This document shows, in pieces, positions 23,997 to 30,018 of a DNA stretch of 30,018 bases. How positions within the stretch are numbered: position 1 is the first letter of the stretch; the number at the start of each line of letters is the position of its first letter. The notes below the pieces were generated by a model. That model had not been told where the DNA came from. It made no database searches and worked only from the letters and a program-made list of their open reading frames with translations. The DNA lies in IMG/VR virus record IMGVR_UViG_3300025070_000156, positions 1-30,018 of that record; one strand, written 5' to 3'. This stretch comes from a virus. The translations under genes were made by a program, and so were the position numbers.

Positions 23997-24125
23997 AAGT
24001 CTCTCCTTTACAGTTTCGATTAAAGTTTGCTGCGCTTGGTTATCCCTAATGGGGCCGTGCTACTGCTTTGGGCAGCTACTCCGCTTGTCTCACAAGCTTG
24101 ACGTTGTGGGCCTTTCGGTTATCCA
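23997..24125 (-). promoter_or_regulatory. Possibly structured leader upstream of the major capsid gene
   Basis: This gap is unusual in a unit where most genes overlap. On the - strand it can form consecutive hairpins. 24106-24126 pairs GTGG with CCAC around an inner CC-GAAA-GG. 24083-24097 pairs GCTTGT with ACAAGC with a 3-base loop. 24063-24075 pairs CTGC with GCAG. A weak CCC/GGG stem lies at 24044-24053. GGATAACC occurs twice, in the first hairpin and after the last one. No T-run follows any stem, so this is not a simple terminator. It could protect or process the capsid mRNA or regulate its translation. No match to a known riboswitch was recognised. Confidence 0.45.
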
Positions 24126-24938
24126 CTAGGTAAATTCACGGAGCCTTAACACCTCTGCGACTACCTTATCTTTATTAGGATGTTTCGCATCCCAATATGC
24201 ACCTCCCGGCACTGTAAGCTCGTCTATTTGACGCTGTGCCTCTTCCGGGGTCATAACTAATTCTGAAGGCTCACCAACAAGTTTATCTTCACCTATCTGC
24301 TCACCTAAACTAGCAAACATTTTTACAATCTCAGGAACATCACCCAATAATCGCCCATCTGCTAATTCTATACTATCAAACAATTCTGTACCGCCTAAAA
24401 ACGTTCTAGCAGCACTTTGCGCTAATTCTAACCGCTGGTCAAAAGCTTTACCATACTCTTTTTGTAATTCTTCAATACCAGCCTGTTTTGCATCATCAGC
24501 TTGTTGCGTTCTTAAATCTCTAAAACCATTTTCCTGTTCTGCTAAATAATTGGCAAACTGACTTGCTTGATTTTGCGTTAAGCCAGCTTCAAAAGCTTTT
24601 TCTCGCAAGTTGTGGGCAACCATTTCATTTAAACCGTCAACTTGTGTAAAATCATAACCATCTGAACTTTCTGGCGCGCCTAGTTTTGTATAGACGTTGC
24701 GCCATTCATCAGGCGTAGAATGTTTGCCGGGCAATGCAATTTTATCAGCGCCAATCATTCTTTGCGCATGTACATAACTTTTTGCTAATGTTGCCGGGTC
24801 TGTAAAATTACGTAAAGATGGTTCGCTACGCAAATCTTCTGGTAAACTTTCTAAAAAATTTATTGGTGCTGTTTCTGCTACAGCAACGGCTGGCGCAGCT
24901 TCTTGAGATCCAGTGTCTTGGATTGCCTCTTCACTCAT
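24126..24938 (-). CDS. Capsid assembly scaffolding protein
   Basis: This 270-aa acidic helical protein has the family pattern. A low-complexity N-terminus (residues 1-25) is followed by FLESLPEDLRSEPSLRNFTD and ATLAKSYVHAQRMIGADKIA. Then come PDEWRNVYTKLGAPESSDGY, a central coiled-coil (about 100-165) and a C-terminus with VPGGAYWDAKHPNKDKVVAE. It templates procapsid assembly and is removed before DNA packaging. It lies just before the coat gene, as in T7. AAGGA upstream and an ATGA overlap with the Bbp19-like gene support the start. Confidence 0.88.
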   Translation of the reverse strand: MSEEAIQDTGSQEAAPAVAVAETAPINFLESLPEDLRSEPSLRNFTDPATLAKSYVHAQRMIGADKIALPGKHSTPDEWRNVYTKLGAPESSDGYDFTQVDGLNEMVAHNLREKAFEAGLTQNQASQFANYLAEQENGFRDLRTQQADDAKQAGIEELQKEYGKAFDQRLELAQSAARTFLGGTELFDSIELADGRLLGDVPEIVKMFASLGEQIGEDKLVGEPSELVMTPEEAQRQIDELTVPGGAYWDAKHPNKDKVVAEVLRLREFT

Positions 24939-25144
24939 TTCATTTCCTTCTCTTCGGACAACATCCGAACGATCAGCAACACAGTTGCGCGTTGTCCTTC
25001 ATTAAATGCAGTTTCATAAGGATCGTTGGAAAACGTGGTTGTCTCAAACCCAAACCTAGATTTAAGATCACTCAACACTTTTACACCATCGTCAGACTTA
25101 AACGTGCGGCGATAGCTTAATTTTAATTCTTCTAGCTGTTTCAA
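24935..25144 (-). CDS. Bbp19-like small phage protein
   Basis: This 69-aa protein has the pattern RTFKSDDGVKVLSDLKSRFG ... TTTFSNDPYETAFNEGQRAT followed by VLLIVRMLSEEKE. This is the layout of the Bbp19-type domain found between portal and scaffold genes in many podoviruses. It overlaps both neighbours by four bases (ATGA each side). The function of the family is not established; a head-tail connector or assembly accessory is implied by position. Confidence 0.75.
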   Translation of the reverse strand: MKQLEELKLSYRRTFKSDDGVKVLSDLKSRFGFETTTFSNDPYETAFNEGQRATVLLIVRMLSEEKEMK

Positions 25145-26745
25145 ATTAATCCAGCCTCACTTACAGCTTTTAAACCGGGTCCAGCTTGTCCAACCAGTTC
25201 CGCAGCTTCTTGCTGTTGTTGAGCTTGCTGCGCTTGAGCCTGTGCTTCAGCTTGCTCTCTTCTCATACGCGCAACTTCTTCATTACTTTTAATTACACGC
25301 GCTGGCATACCTGTAACTTCTACAAGATACTGCACAAGCTTATCATCATCTAAATAATCCATTACAGGAGCTACTTCGCTTACTTGCATCATTATTTCAA
25401 AACCACGCAACATAGACTGCAAGTCGGTTAACTTTTGCGCTTTTGCTAATGGTGAAACATATTCAATATCTATTTCTTTACCTTGAAGCTCCTCCGGCGC
25501 GGCAGGGAGGAGGCCGTTACGGAGGAGCAATGCAAAAGATCTAGAGATTAGCGGCTGGAGCAATTCGGCTTGTAGCCTACCCAAGACAGGCCCAAGCAAC
25601 CGCATTTTCTCTTCATTCCTTTGCAAGACTTCCGTAGCGGTCATCGTCTGACTTTGACCAACTAACAATTGATCCACATAAAAAGCTTGACGTATAGCAT
25701 TACGTCTTTGCTCTTCCATATTTAGACCAAGAGGATTATTTGCACCTATATTTAAAGGCTCTAACCTGTCTCGTGTTCCTGTACGATAGAAGTTTAACGC
25801 ACCCGGCGTTGTTCTTACAGGCATCATAAAACCATCATCAGGAACCATTAATGGTGGATCTATTTGCTTTTGCGCTGCCTTAATTGTTGTTTCTGACATT
25901 TTGTTAAGCATTTTTACATCAGGTAACGCAGTCATTGCCGGGGATCTACCGTACTGGCTAACACTATCTTTAACAAAACGCGGTATCATAAACGGAAAAT
26001 CGTCAAACCCACTTTCCGAAAGAAGCGTTAAACCATCAGCAAGGTAGTACACTGAAGCAATCGGCTTATCTTTTGCAATCTTACCACCTACTTCACCGCG
26101 AGGGAAAACAGCGTGTATTATCTCATGCTCTTTGTACGGATCGTTTTTAATGTCTTTTTCTATTTTTTGCGGCAGCATCTTTTGCTCAAACTGCATACTA
26201 ATAGCGCGCGCAGACAATTTAAACTTACGATAAATTGTATCTACTCTGCCGCTGGAATTTTCACTTACACATATTTCCGCAATGTGCCGGGAAGCAAAAC
26301 GTAATCCATCTGGTTCAAACTCTACATATAAAGCAGCTGTACCAAATACTACTAGATCATAATACAATTCATGTATTTCTTGTTGGAAGTTTGATCTATG
26401 AAACGCTTGATACATCTGGTCTACGCACGTTTCTAGCCACTCATTTGCAACATCATTGCGCTGCAAATCTTGATCACGGTAGCGCATAGAAAACCAAGGA
26501 GTGCTTGGGGAAGTAAGCATACCATGTAAACTGCTAGACAACAGTTCAACGGCGTGTATAGCCGTGCCATCGTATATTAATTCAGTACGCTTATCACCTT
26601 GCGTTCTTTTCTTAACAATATCAGCTTTGCGCGGCAGCATATAATCCGCTAACTCTTGCCAATGCTTTTCCCAATTCGATCTTTGCGTTTGCAAAGTTCT
26701 GTAACGTCTGTCTAACTGCGCAACTAGGGGATCAACTTGTGCCAT
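25141..26745 (-). CDS. Portal protein (head-tail connector)
   Basis: This 534-aa protein matches the podovirus connector family: LDRRYRTLQTQRSNWEKHWQ, LADYMLPRKADIV, AVELLSSSLHGMLTSPSTPW, YDLVVFGTAALYVE and SQYGRSPAMTALPDVKMLNK. LVGQSQTMTATEVLQRNEEK lies in the crown/stem region. A Gln/Ala-rich coiled-coil tail (about residues 498-520) ends it, probably the internal barrel or a flexible end. Twelve copies form the DNA entry vertex and bind the terminase. The start overlaps the stop of the 67-aa gene by one base (TAATG). Confidence 0.95.
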   Translation of the reverse strand: MAQVDPLVAQLDRRYRTLQTQRSNWEKHWQELADYMLPRKADIVKKRTQGDKRTELIYDGTAIHAVELLSSSLHGMLTSPSTPWFSMRYRDQDLQRNDVANEWLETCVDQMYQAFHRSNFQQEIHELYYDLVVFGTAALYVEFEPDGLRFASRHIAEICVSENSSGRVDTIYRKFKLSARAISMQFEQKMLPQKIEKDIKNDPYKEHEIIHAVFPRGEVGGKIAKDKPIASVYYLADGLTLLSESGFDDFPFMIPRFVKDSVSQYGRSPAMTALPDVKMLNKMSETTIKAAQKQIDPPLMVPDDGFMMPVRTTPGALNFYRTGTRDRLEPLNIGANNPLGLNMEEQRRNAIRQAFYVDQLLVGQSQTMTATEVLQRNEEKMRLLGPVLGRLQAELLQPLISRSFALLLRNGLLPAAPEELQGKEIDIEYVSPLAKAQKLTDLQSMLRGFEIMMQVSEVAPVMDYLDDDKLVQYLVEVTGMPARVIKSNEEVARMRREQAEAQAQAQQAQQQQEAAELVGQAGPGLKAVSEAGLI

Positions 26746-26948
26746 TATCTATTCCTGTAACTGTTCATTAGGCTAGGTTTTTTCATTTTCAAACCCTCAA
26801 CAGAACCACCTTTTGTACGCCCAGCCATTTTCTGATTAAGCTTTTCTAACGGATCTATTGTTGCAACACCACCAATTGCAGCTGGCTGCATAGCGTCTCT
26901 ACCCATAAGCCCAGCAATATTAGACGGTTGTTTTTTATTCATTAACAT
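26745..26948 (-). CDS. 67-aa small protein next to the portal, S-L-M-N tail
   Basis: This basic protein starts MLMNKKQPSNIAGLMGRDAM, has ATIDPLEKLNQKMAGRTKGG in the middle and ends MKKPSLMNSYRNR. The lysine-then-S-L-M-N tail is the same motif found in the four small genes at 1494-2099. The start could be ATG 26948 or the second ATG two codons later (26942); GGAT upstream is weak for both. It is coupled to the portal gene by a one-base overlap. Its position between a 298-aa protein and the portal suggests a virion or packaging role (inference). Confidence 0.75.
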   Translation of the reverse strand: MLMNKKQPSNIAGLMGRDAMQPAAIGGVATIDPLEKLNQKMAGRTKGGSVEGLKMKKPSLMNSYRNR

Positions 26949-26951
26949 TTG

Positions 26952-27848
26952 TTATCCAGCCAACAAAGATCGTCTTTGTCTTAATCTTGGGTCTTCTTCT
27001 TCATCGTCACCTGTTAACAACCCTCTTGGGCCAGTGGCAATTGTTGCGCGTCTTCCTTTTGCGTACATCTCTACCGCTTCATCTTCTGCCGGGCCAACAG
27101 ATATAGCAGCTTCTTTTTCAGCTTGCCCACCAGCAGCATCGCCAGCCATACCACCGCCAGATAAAATACTAGCTACATTTGTAAAACTTTCTGTATCTTG
27201 CGTTATATCTCCAACAGTAGAACCACCAAATGCCGCCGCAGCGCCTTGTCCTACTTCCGATAGCGCCTCTTCGGCAGCATTGGCTTCGTCAGTATCACCA
27301 AGCTCTATATTCGTTTCGTCAACAATATCTGATCCAGCAGCTTCATCAGCGCCCTCTAACCGAGTTCCATCGTCATCTTCCCCTTCTTCCCCTTCGCCCT
27401 CAAGTTCCTCTTCTTTCTCAATATAAGCCGCCCCTATTTCATCTGCTAATCTTTTTACAGTTTTAACTTCATCTGATGTTTTACCATATATAGCACTTAA
27501 CTTTGTTCCATCACTTAATGTAATTGTAGAAGCCGTATCTCTTTTCTGTCCTAAAATACCACGCCCAGCCGTCGCATCCGTTTTTACATCTGCCTCAGAA
27601 TAAGTAAGCTGCTCCCCAGCTTCAGCTTTTTCTAAACCTTGTTTAAATGATGCAAATTGTTTCTGAACAGTAGCAGCATTTGTACTTCTACTAGTGTCTT
27701 TTTTTGTTGAAGCTAAATACGTTCTTTTGCCACTTGCATCCGTTTTAATAATTCTTGTACCGCCAGAACCAGCAATCGCAGAATACTTTGTGCCATCAGC
27801 TGTTGTATAACTGTCTACTTCTCTATAACCTTTATTAGCATCTGCCAT
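26952..27848 (-). CDS. Acidic 298-aa protein with internal duplication, probable virion or assembly protein
   Basis: Residues 13-31 (SYTTADGTKYSAIAGSGG) and about 107-124 (TITLSDGTKLSAIYGKTS) are related, sharing DGTK-x-SAI-x-G. Residues about 145-195 are very acidic (EKEEELEGEGEEGEDDDG). A Gly/Ala-rich stretch follows. The C-terminus reads GRRATIATGPRGLLTGDDEE and then RRSLLAG. A tail of the form R-x-A-T-I-x-T-G-P-x-G-L-L ... LL-(A/G)-G is, from memory, seen in proteins encoded beside podovirus portals. GGAGAG before ATG 27848 supports the start. No enzyme signature is present. A chaperone-like or DNA-mimic use of the acidic belt is possible but unsupported. Confidence 0.7.
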   Translation of the reverse strand: MADANKGYREVDSYTTADGTKYSAIAGSGGTRIIKTDASGKRTYLASTKKDTSRSTNAATVQKQFASFKQGLEKAEAGEQLTYSEADVKTDATAGRGILGQKRDTASTITLSDGTKLSAIYGKTSDEVKTVKRLADEIGAAYIEKEEELEGEGEEGEDDDGTRLEGADEAAGSDIVDETNIELGDTDEANAAEEALSEVGQGAAAAFGGSTVGDITQDTESFTNVASILSGGGMAGDAAGGQAEKEAAISVGPAEDEAVEMYAKGRRATIATGPRGLLTGDDEEEDPRLRQRRSLLAG

Positions 27849-27858
27849 CTATCTCTCC

Positions 27859-29136
27859 TTATGCAGCCTCAAACGGATTGTAATCCATTTCAGCCATTTT
27901 TTGAGGTGCTTCCATGCGCCCATTAGTTTCCCTAAGACCCACCGCCAAATACCTAAAAGCATCTGCTGCATGACTAGAAAAATCATGTACAGGCGTTGCC
28001 CTAAAACTTCTAGTGCGTTCATTATACGCCCGGTGATATTGCCTAAGACATTCCAAGCCATGCTTGCACTTCTCTCTATCAAACCATAAACGCGGTATCA
28101 ACATCTGCGCCGCGTGTATACCATCTTCTATTGGTAACTTAGGAACCACCCGGAAGTTCAACCCTAAATCCCACGCAACTTCTCTTCTGCTTTTTCCACT
28201 ACCTAACTCACGTACTTCAATATCATGCGGTGCATTATGCTCACCATACAAGTAATTCTTAGAAGAAAGTACCTTACAATAATGCGGTAACCCTTCCCCA
28301 CGCGCCTCATAATAATCAACTACATGAACCGCACGGCCCACATTCTGCGTAAAAAATATTGCAGTGCTATCGCCTACACCTAAATCCCACCAAGTATCTA
28401 CCCGAACAGACGGATCGTAGGGTACATTCGTAATCCTACCGCCAGCTTGCGCCTCTTCTAACTCCTTGCCATATACCGCACCCGGTACATTCGCGTTCCA
28501 ACTACACTCAAACTCTTGAGCATACTGGTCGCTAGACATCATAACCTTCGCCGCGTCTAATTCTTCCTGATCCAATATACCAGTTTCACTAGCCTTATAT
28601 ACAGCAGCTAACCAATCATCATTCGCTACAGCTTCCTCGTACTTCTCATAAAAAGCATTATGCCCCTTCGGGGTGCCAAGAAAAATACAAAACCCTTTCC
28701 GATCAGATAAAGCCGGACGCAACACCTCTGGAAACACATTCTCCGGCATATCCGCAACCTCGTCCATCACGCAGCCATCTAAATATATCCCACGTAAACT
28801 ATCCGGGTTCTCCGCACCCAACAAAGAAATCCTAGCACCAGTAGGTAAATCACACCGCAATTCCGTCTCATGGAAACGTACACCCGGTATCCTACCAGCA
28901 TACTCCTTTATATAATCCCAAGCCACATTCTTAGCTTGCCTATACGTAGGGGCCATATACGCCAGCCTAGGGTTGTTCTTCTCACACATTAACGCAGCAC
29001 GTAGTATATGATTAATAGCCCAAACAGTCTTCCCAAACCTACGGTGACAAACAACAACGCCCCACCGCTTCGCAGACATCTCACCATGCAACTTACGCTG
29101 CAACTCCCTAGGCTCATAAGGTATCTCAATGTGCAT
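27859..29136 (-). CDS. terL: Terminase large subunit
   Basis: This 425-aa packaging motor and nuclease has a Walker A-type HRRFGKT at residues 31-37, Walker B VMDE at 123-126, and the coupling motif GTPKG at 154-158. An RNase H-like nuclease domain shows DLGVGDST with Asp251, HNAPHD with Asp305, and SSHAADAFRYLA with Asp392 as the metal-binding triad. The adenine-binding region is PYEPRELQRKLHGEM. Length is short but complete for the family. It pumps DNA through the portal and cuts concatemers. It overlaps the upstream 58-aa gene by one base. Confidence 0.96.
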   Translation of the reverse strand: MHIEIPYEPRELQRKLHGEMSAKRWGVVVCHRRFGKTVWAINHILRAALMCEKNNPRLAYMAPTYRQAKNVAWDYIKEYAGRIPGVRFHETELRCDLPTGARISLLGAENPDSLRGIYLDGCVMDEVADMPENVFPEVLRPALSDRKGFCIFLGTPKGHNAFYEKYEEAVANDDWLAAVYKASETGILDQEELDAAKVMMSSDQYAQEFECSWNANVPGAVYGKELEEAQAGGRITNVPYDPSVRVDTWWDLGVGDSTAIFFTQNVGRAVHVVDYYEARGEGLPHYCKVLSSKNYLYGEHNAPHDIEVRELGSGKSRREVAWDLGLNFRVVPKLPIEDGIHAAQMLIPRLWFDREKCKHGLECLRQYHRAYNERTRSFRATPVHDFSSHAADAFRYLAVGLRETNGRMEAPQKMAEMDYNPFEAA

Positions 29137-29312
29137 TAGTGCCTAGTCTCGTCCTTGTCAAAATCCATCATTCCAATATTCTGCAACATTCTTTCATATA
29201 TATCAATCAACAATACCGCACTCTCATACTGCACAGTCGCTGTAGAGGCCTCCACAGTTAGCCTACGCAATTCGTTGATGTGACCTAGTAGAGCTACGTT
29301 TTCTTGCTTCAT
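29136..29312 (-). CDS. 58-aa helical protein between the terminase genes
   Basis: Counted from ATG 29312, it starts MKQENVALLGHINELRRLTV, is almost wholly helical with heptad-like spacing, and ends MMDFDKDETRH. The frame continues upstream to a TTG at 29507, but that extension is rich in Cys, Pro and Tyr, crosses a strong inverted repeat and looks non-coding. The ribosome binding site is weak (AGAAAG). Coupling to terL by TAATG suggests a packaging accessory role. No family recognised. Confidence 0.6.
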   Translation of the reverse strand: MKQENVALLGHINELRRLTVEASTATVQYESAVLLIDIYERMLQNIGMMDFDKDETRH

Positions 29313-29606
29313 GGGCTTTCTAAGGCTGTGTGAGGGGCAGATACTATAGGTTGGGTATATTATGTAGTTAGCAGGTGCGCGGCAGTTTTTGGGGGGTAGG
29401 GTCGGGCATATTCCCCAAAATGACCCTCTAATTCGCATAACATATATTATGTTAACACTTTGTAACGTTTTGTACTGCGCAAGTTCTGCTTTGTTCTGGT
29501 TTTGCAATGTCGAGCTAAGATGTTCTGCCTGTGTTCTGCAATCTGGCTGCCTCGCGCACGTAGCTGGGTCAGGCTGGATGTATTGTCATACTAACATACA
29601 CACCTA
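29313..29606. other. 294-bp non-coding spacer between terminase genes
   Basis: No plausible gene is seen on either strand. The spacer holds a G6 run, two inverted repeats that cannot form together (29387-29394 with 29413-29420, TTTTGGGG/CCCCAAAA; 29398-29403 with 29422-29427, AGGGTC/GACCCT) and an AT-rich 17-bp palindrome. It may hold a promoter for the head genes, an operator, or the packaging recognition site expected near the small-subunit gene. The sequence cannot decide between these. Confidence 0.55.
29438..29454. promoter_or_regulatory. 17-bp palindrome, possible operator
   Basis: TAACATA-TAT-TATGTTA has perfect 7-bp arms around a 3-bp centre, the form of a dimeric repressor site. On the - strand it overlaps AT-rich hexamers (TAATAT, TGTTAT) that could serve as a -10 element about 130 bp upstream of the 58-aa gene. 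No convincing -35 could be placed, so promoter assignment is tentative. Confidence 0.4.
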
Positions 29607-30017
29607 TCAATGCGTAACAACGATCTCCTCTTCCTCTGGTTCATTGGCGTTCACTGCTACATCACCTCCGGCCCAACTGATCGTAATAGCTGAGTTGCTT
29701 GGTTGATCTTCCTTCTTATCTCTAATGCCAAACGGCTGGTTGCGCGCAGCTGTCCATTTAAGCGTGTCGATCTCTAACCTACGCCGTTGCACTTCTGCGT
29801 TAATCATACGTGGGTCTGTTACTTCTGGCAGTTCTTCCATAGCTAACCTGTTGATATGATCGCTGTACCATTCGCTTTGAAGTATTCTTGCTTTGCGGTA
29901 CATTTCCCAAATTTCCTCGTCTGCTTGTACAGAGCGTGTAACGCTGCGATAGCTGGGCATATCACTTCCCTTAGTTATATCTACCAAGGTTTCACCTTCT
30001 GCAAGTCTATCGCATAT
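29607..30017 (-). CDS. terS: Terminase small subunit (5' end outside the window)
   Basis: The frame is open to the window edge and reads ICDRLAEGETLVDITKGSDM followed by PSYRSVTRSV. This is the helix-turn-helix DNA-recognition region of small terminase subunits (a DMPS-type turn). Next come the oligomerisation helices (EMYRKARILQSEWYSDHINR and NAEVQRRRLEIDTLKWTAAR) and the family end motif of Asn-Gln-Pro-Phe-Gly. It ends with an acidic tail EPEEEEIVVTH. It binds the packaging site and regulates the large subunit. A TTG at 29987 could be taken as start, but the domain clearly extends upstream of it, so the gene is partial. About 136 residues are visible. Confidence 0.9.
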   Translation of the reverse strand: MCDRLAEGETLVDITKGSDMPSYRSVTRSVQADEEIWEMYRKARILQSEWYSDHINRLAMEELPEVTDPRMINAEVQRRRLEIDTLKWTAARNQPFGIRDKKEDQPSNSAITISWAGGDVAVNANEPEEEEIVVTH

Positions 30018-30018
30018 C

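Noticed and set aside
23997-24125. tRNA or glutamine-type riboswitch in the capsid leader
   Set aside because: No cloverleaf or TPsiC motif and no conserved aptamer core recognised; only simple stems.
27034-27426. + strand Ser/Pro/Ala-rich frame opposite the acidic protein
   Set aside because: Poly-Ser and Pro runs mirror Asp/Glu and Gly codons of the real gene; no start signal.
27849-28082. - strand 77-aa hydrophobic frame inside terL
   Set aside because: Shadow of terL C-terminal codons in another frame.
29313-29507. N-terminal extension of the 58-aa gene from TTG 29507
   Set aside because: Composition unlike protein, crosses an inverted repeat; ATG 29312 starts the clear helical protein.
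29389-29706. + strand 105-aa frame over the terminase spacer
   Set aside because: Overlaps the terS end antisense, Cys-rich random-looking composition, no ribosome binding site.

Overview
This window is a large part of a tailed bacteriophage genome with a T7-like (podovirus) virion module. No host housekeeping genes are visible. The small proteins, Ala/Ser/Thr-rich fibres, dense ATGA/GTGA gene overlaps and moderately AT-rich composition suggest a marine podovirus of a Gram-negative host, possibly an alphaproteobacterium of the kind infected by HMO-2011-like phages. That host call is inference; the T7-like order of head, tail and internal-core genes is seen directly. No RNA polymerase, DNA polymerase or integrase lies in the window, so subfamily and lifestyle stay open.

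Layout. Bases 1-1492 (+ strand) hold the end of an early/recombination region: the last codons of an unknown gene, a putative single-strand annealing protein, a Gln-rich protein, a small helix-turn-helix protein, and a small exported protein with two cysteines. The whole remainder is on the - strand and converges on that unit, with stop codons only one base apart (1490-1492 and 1494-1496). Read in its own direction (30018 to 1494), the late unit runs: small terminase subunit (cut by the window edge); a 294-bp non-coding spacer; a 58-aa protein; large terminase; a 298-aa protein; a 67-aa protein; portal; a Bbp19-like protein; scaffold; a possibly structured leader; major capsid; a putative head-decoration protein; an intrinsic terminator; tail tube A; tail tube B/nozzle; a GNAT protein at the T7 gp13 position; three or four internal-core/ejection proteins; T7 gp17-like tail fibre; fibre-associated proteins; a tail-fibre assembly chaperone; a lysis/membrane-protein cluster (coiled-coil TM protein, EF-hand membrane protein, 3TM-type holin, M15 peptidase endolysin); and four very small basic proteins.

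Most notable observations. (1) The 1096-aa ejection protein at 12685-15975 carries a ParB-like nuclease domain and a complete-looking Zeta-toxin-type kinase domain. That is the architecture of a polyvalent protein delivered into the cell with the DNA. (2) Five small proteins, four at the far end of the late unit and one next to the portal, share a C-terminal Ser-(Met/Ile/Leu)-Met-Asn motif after lysines. It is encoded with different codons, which points to a peptide tag under selection. (3) A two-pass membrane protein in the lysis region begins with a textbook EF-hand calcium loop. (4) Three real-looking genes shorter than about 55 codons (1494-1652, 1636-1701, 3559-3672) are threaded between neighbours by overlaps.

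How it works together. The terminases package DNA through the portal into a capsid built on the scaffold. Tubes A and B, fibre and accessory fibre proteins make the tail. The gp14/15/16-like proteins are ejected at infection, probably carrying enzymatic effectors into the host. The holin-type proteins and M15 peptidase release progeny.
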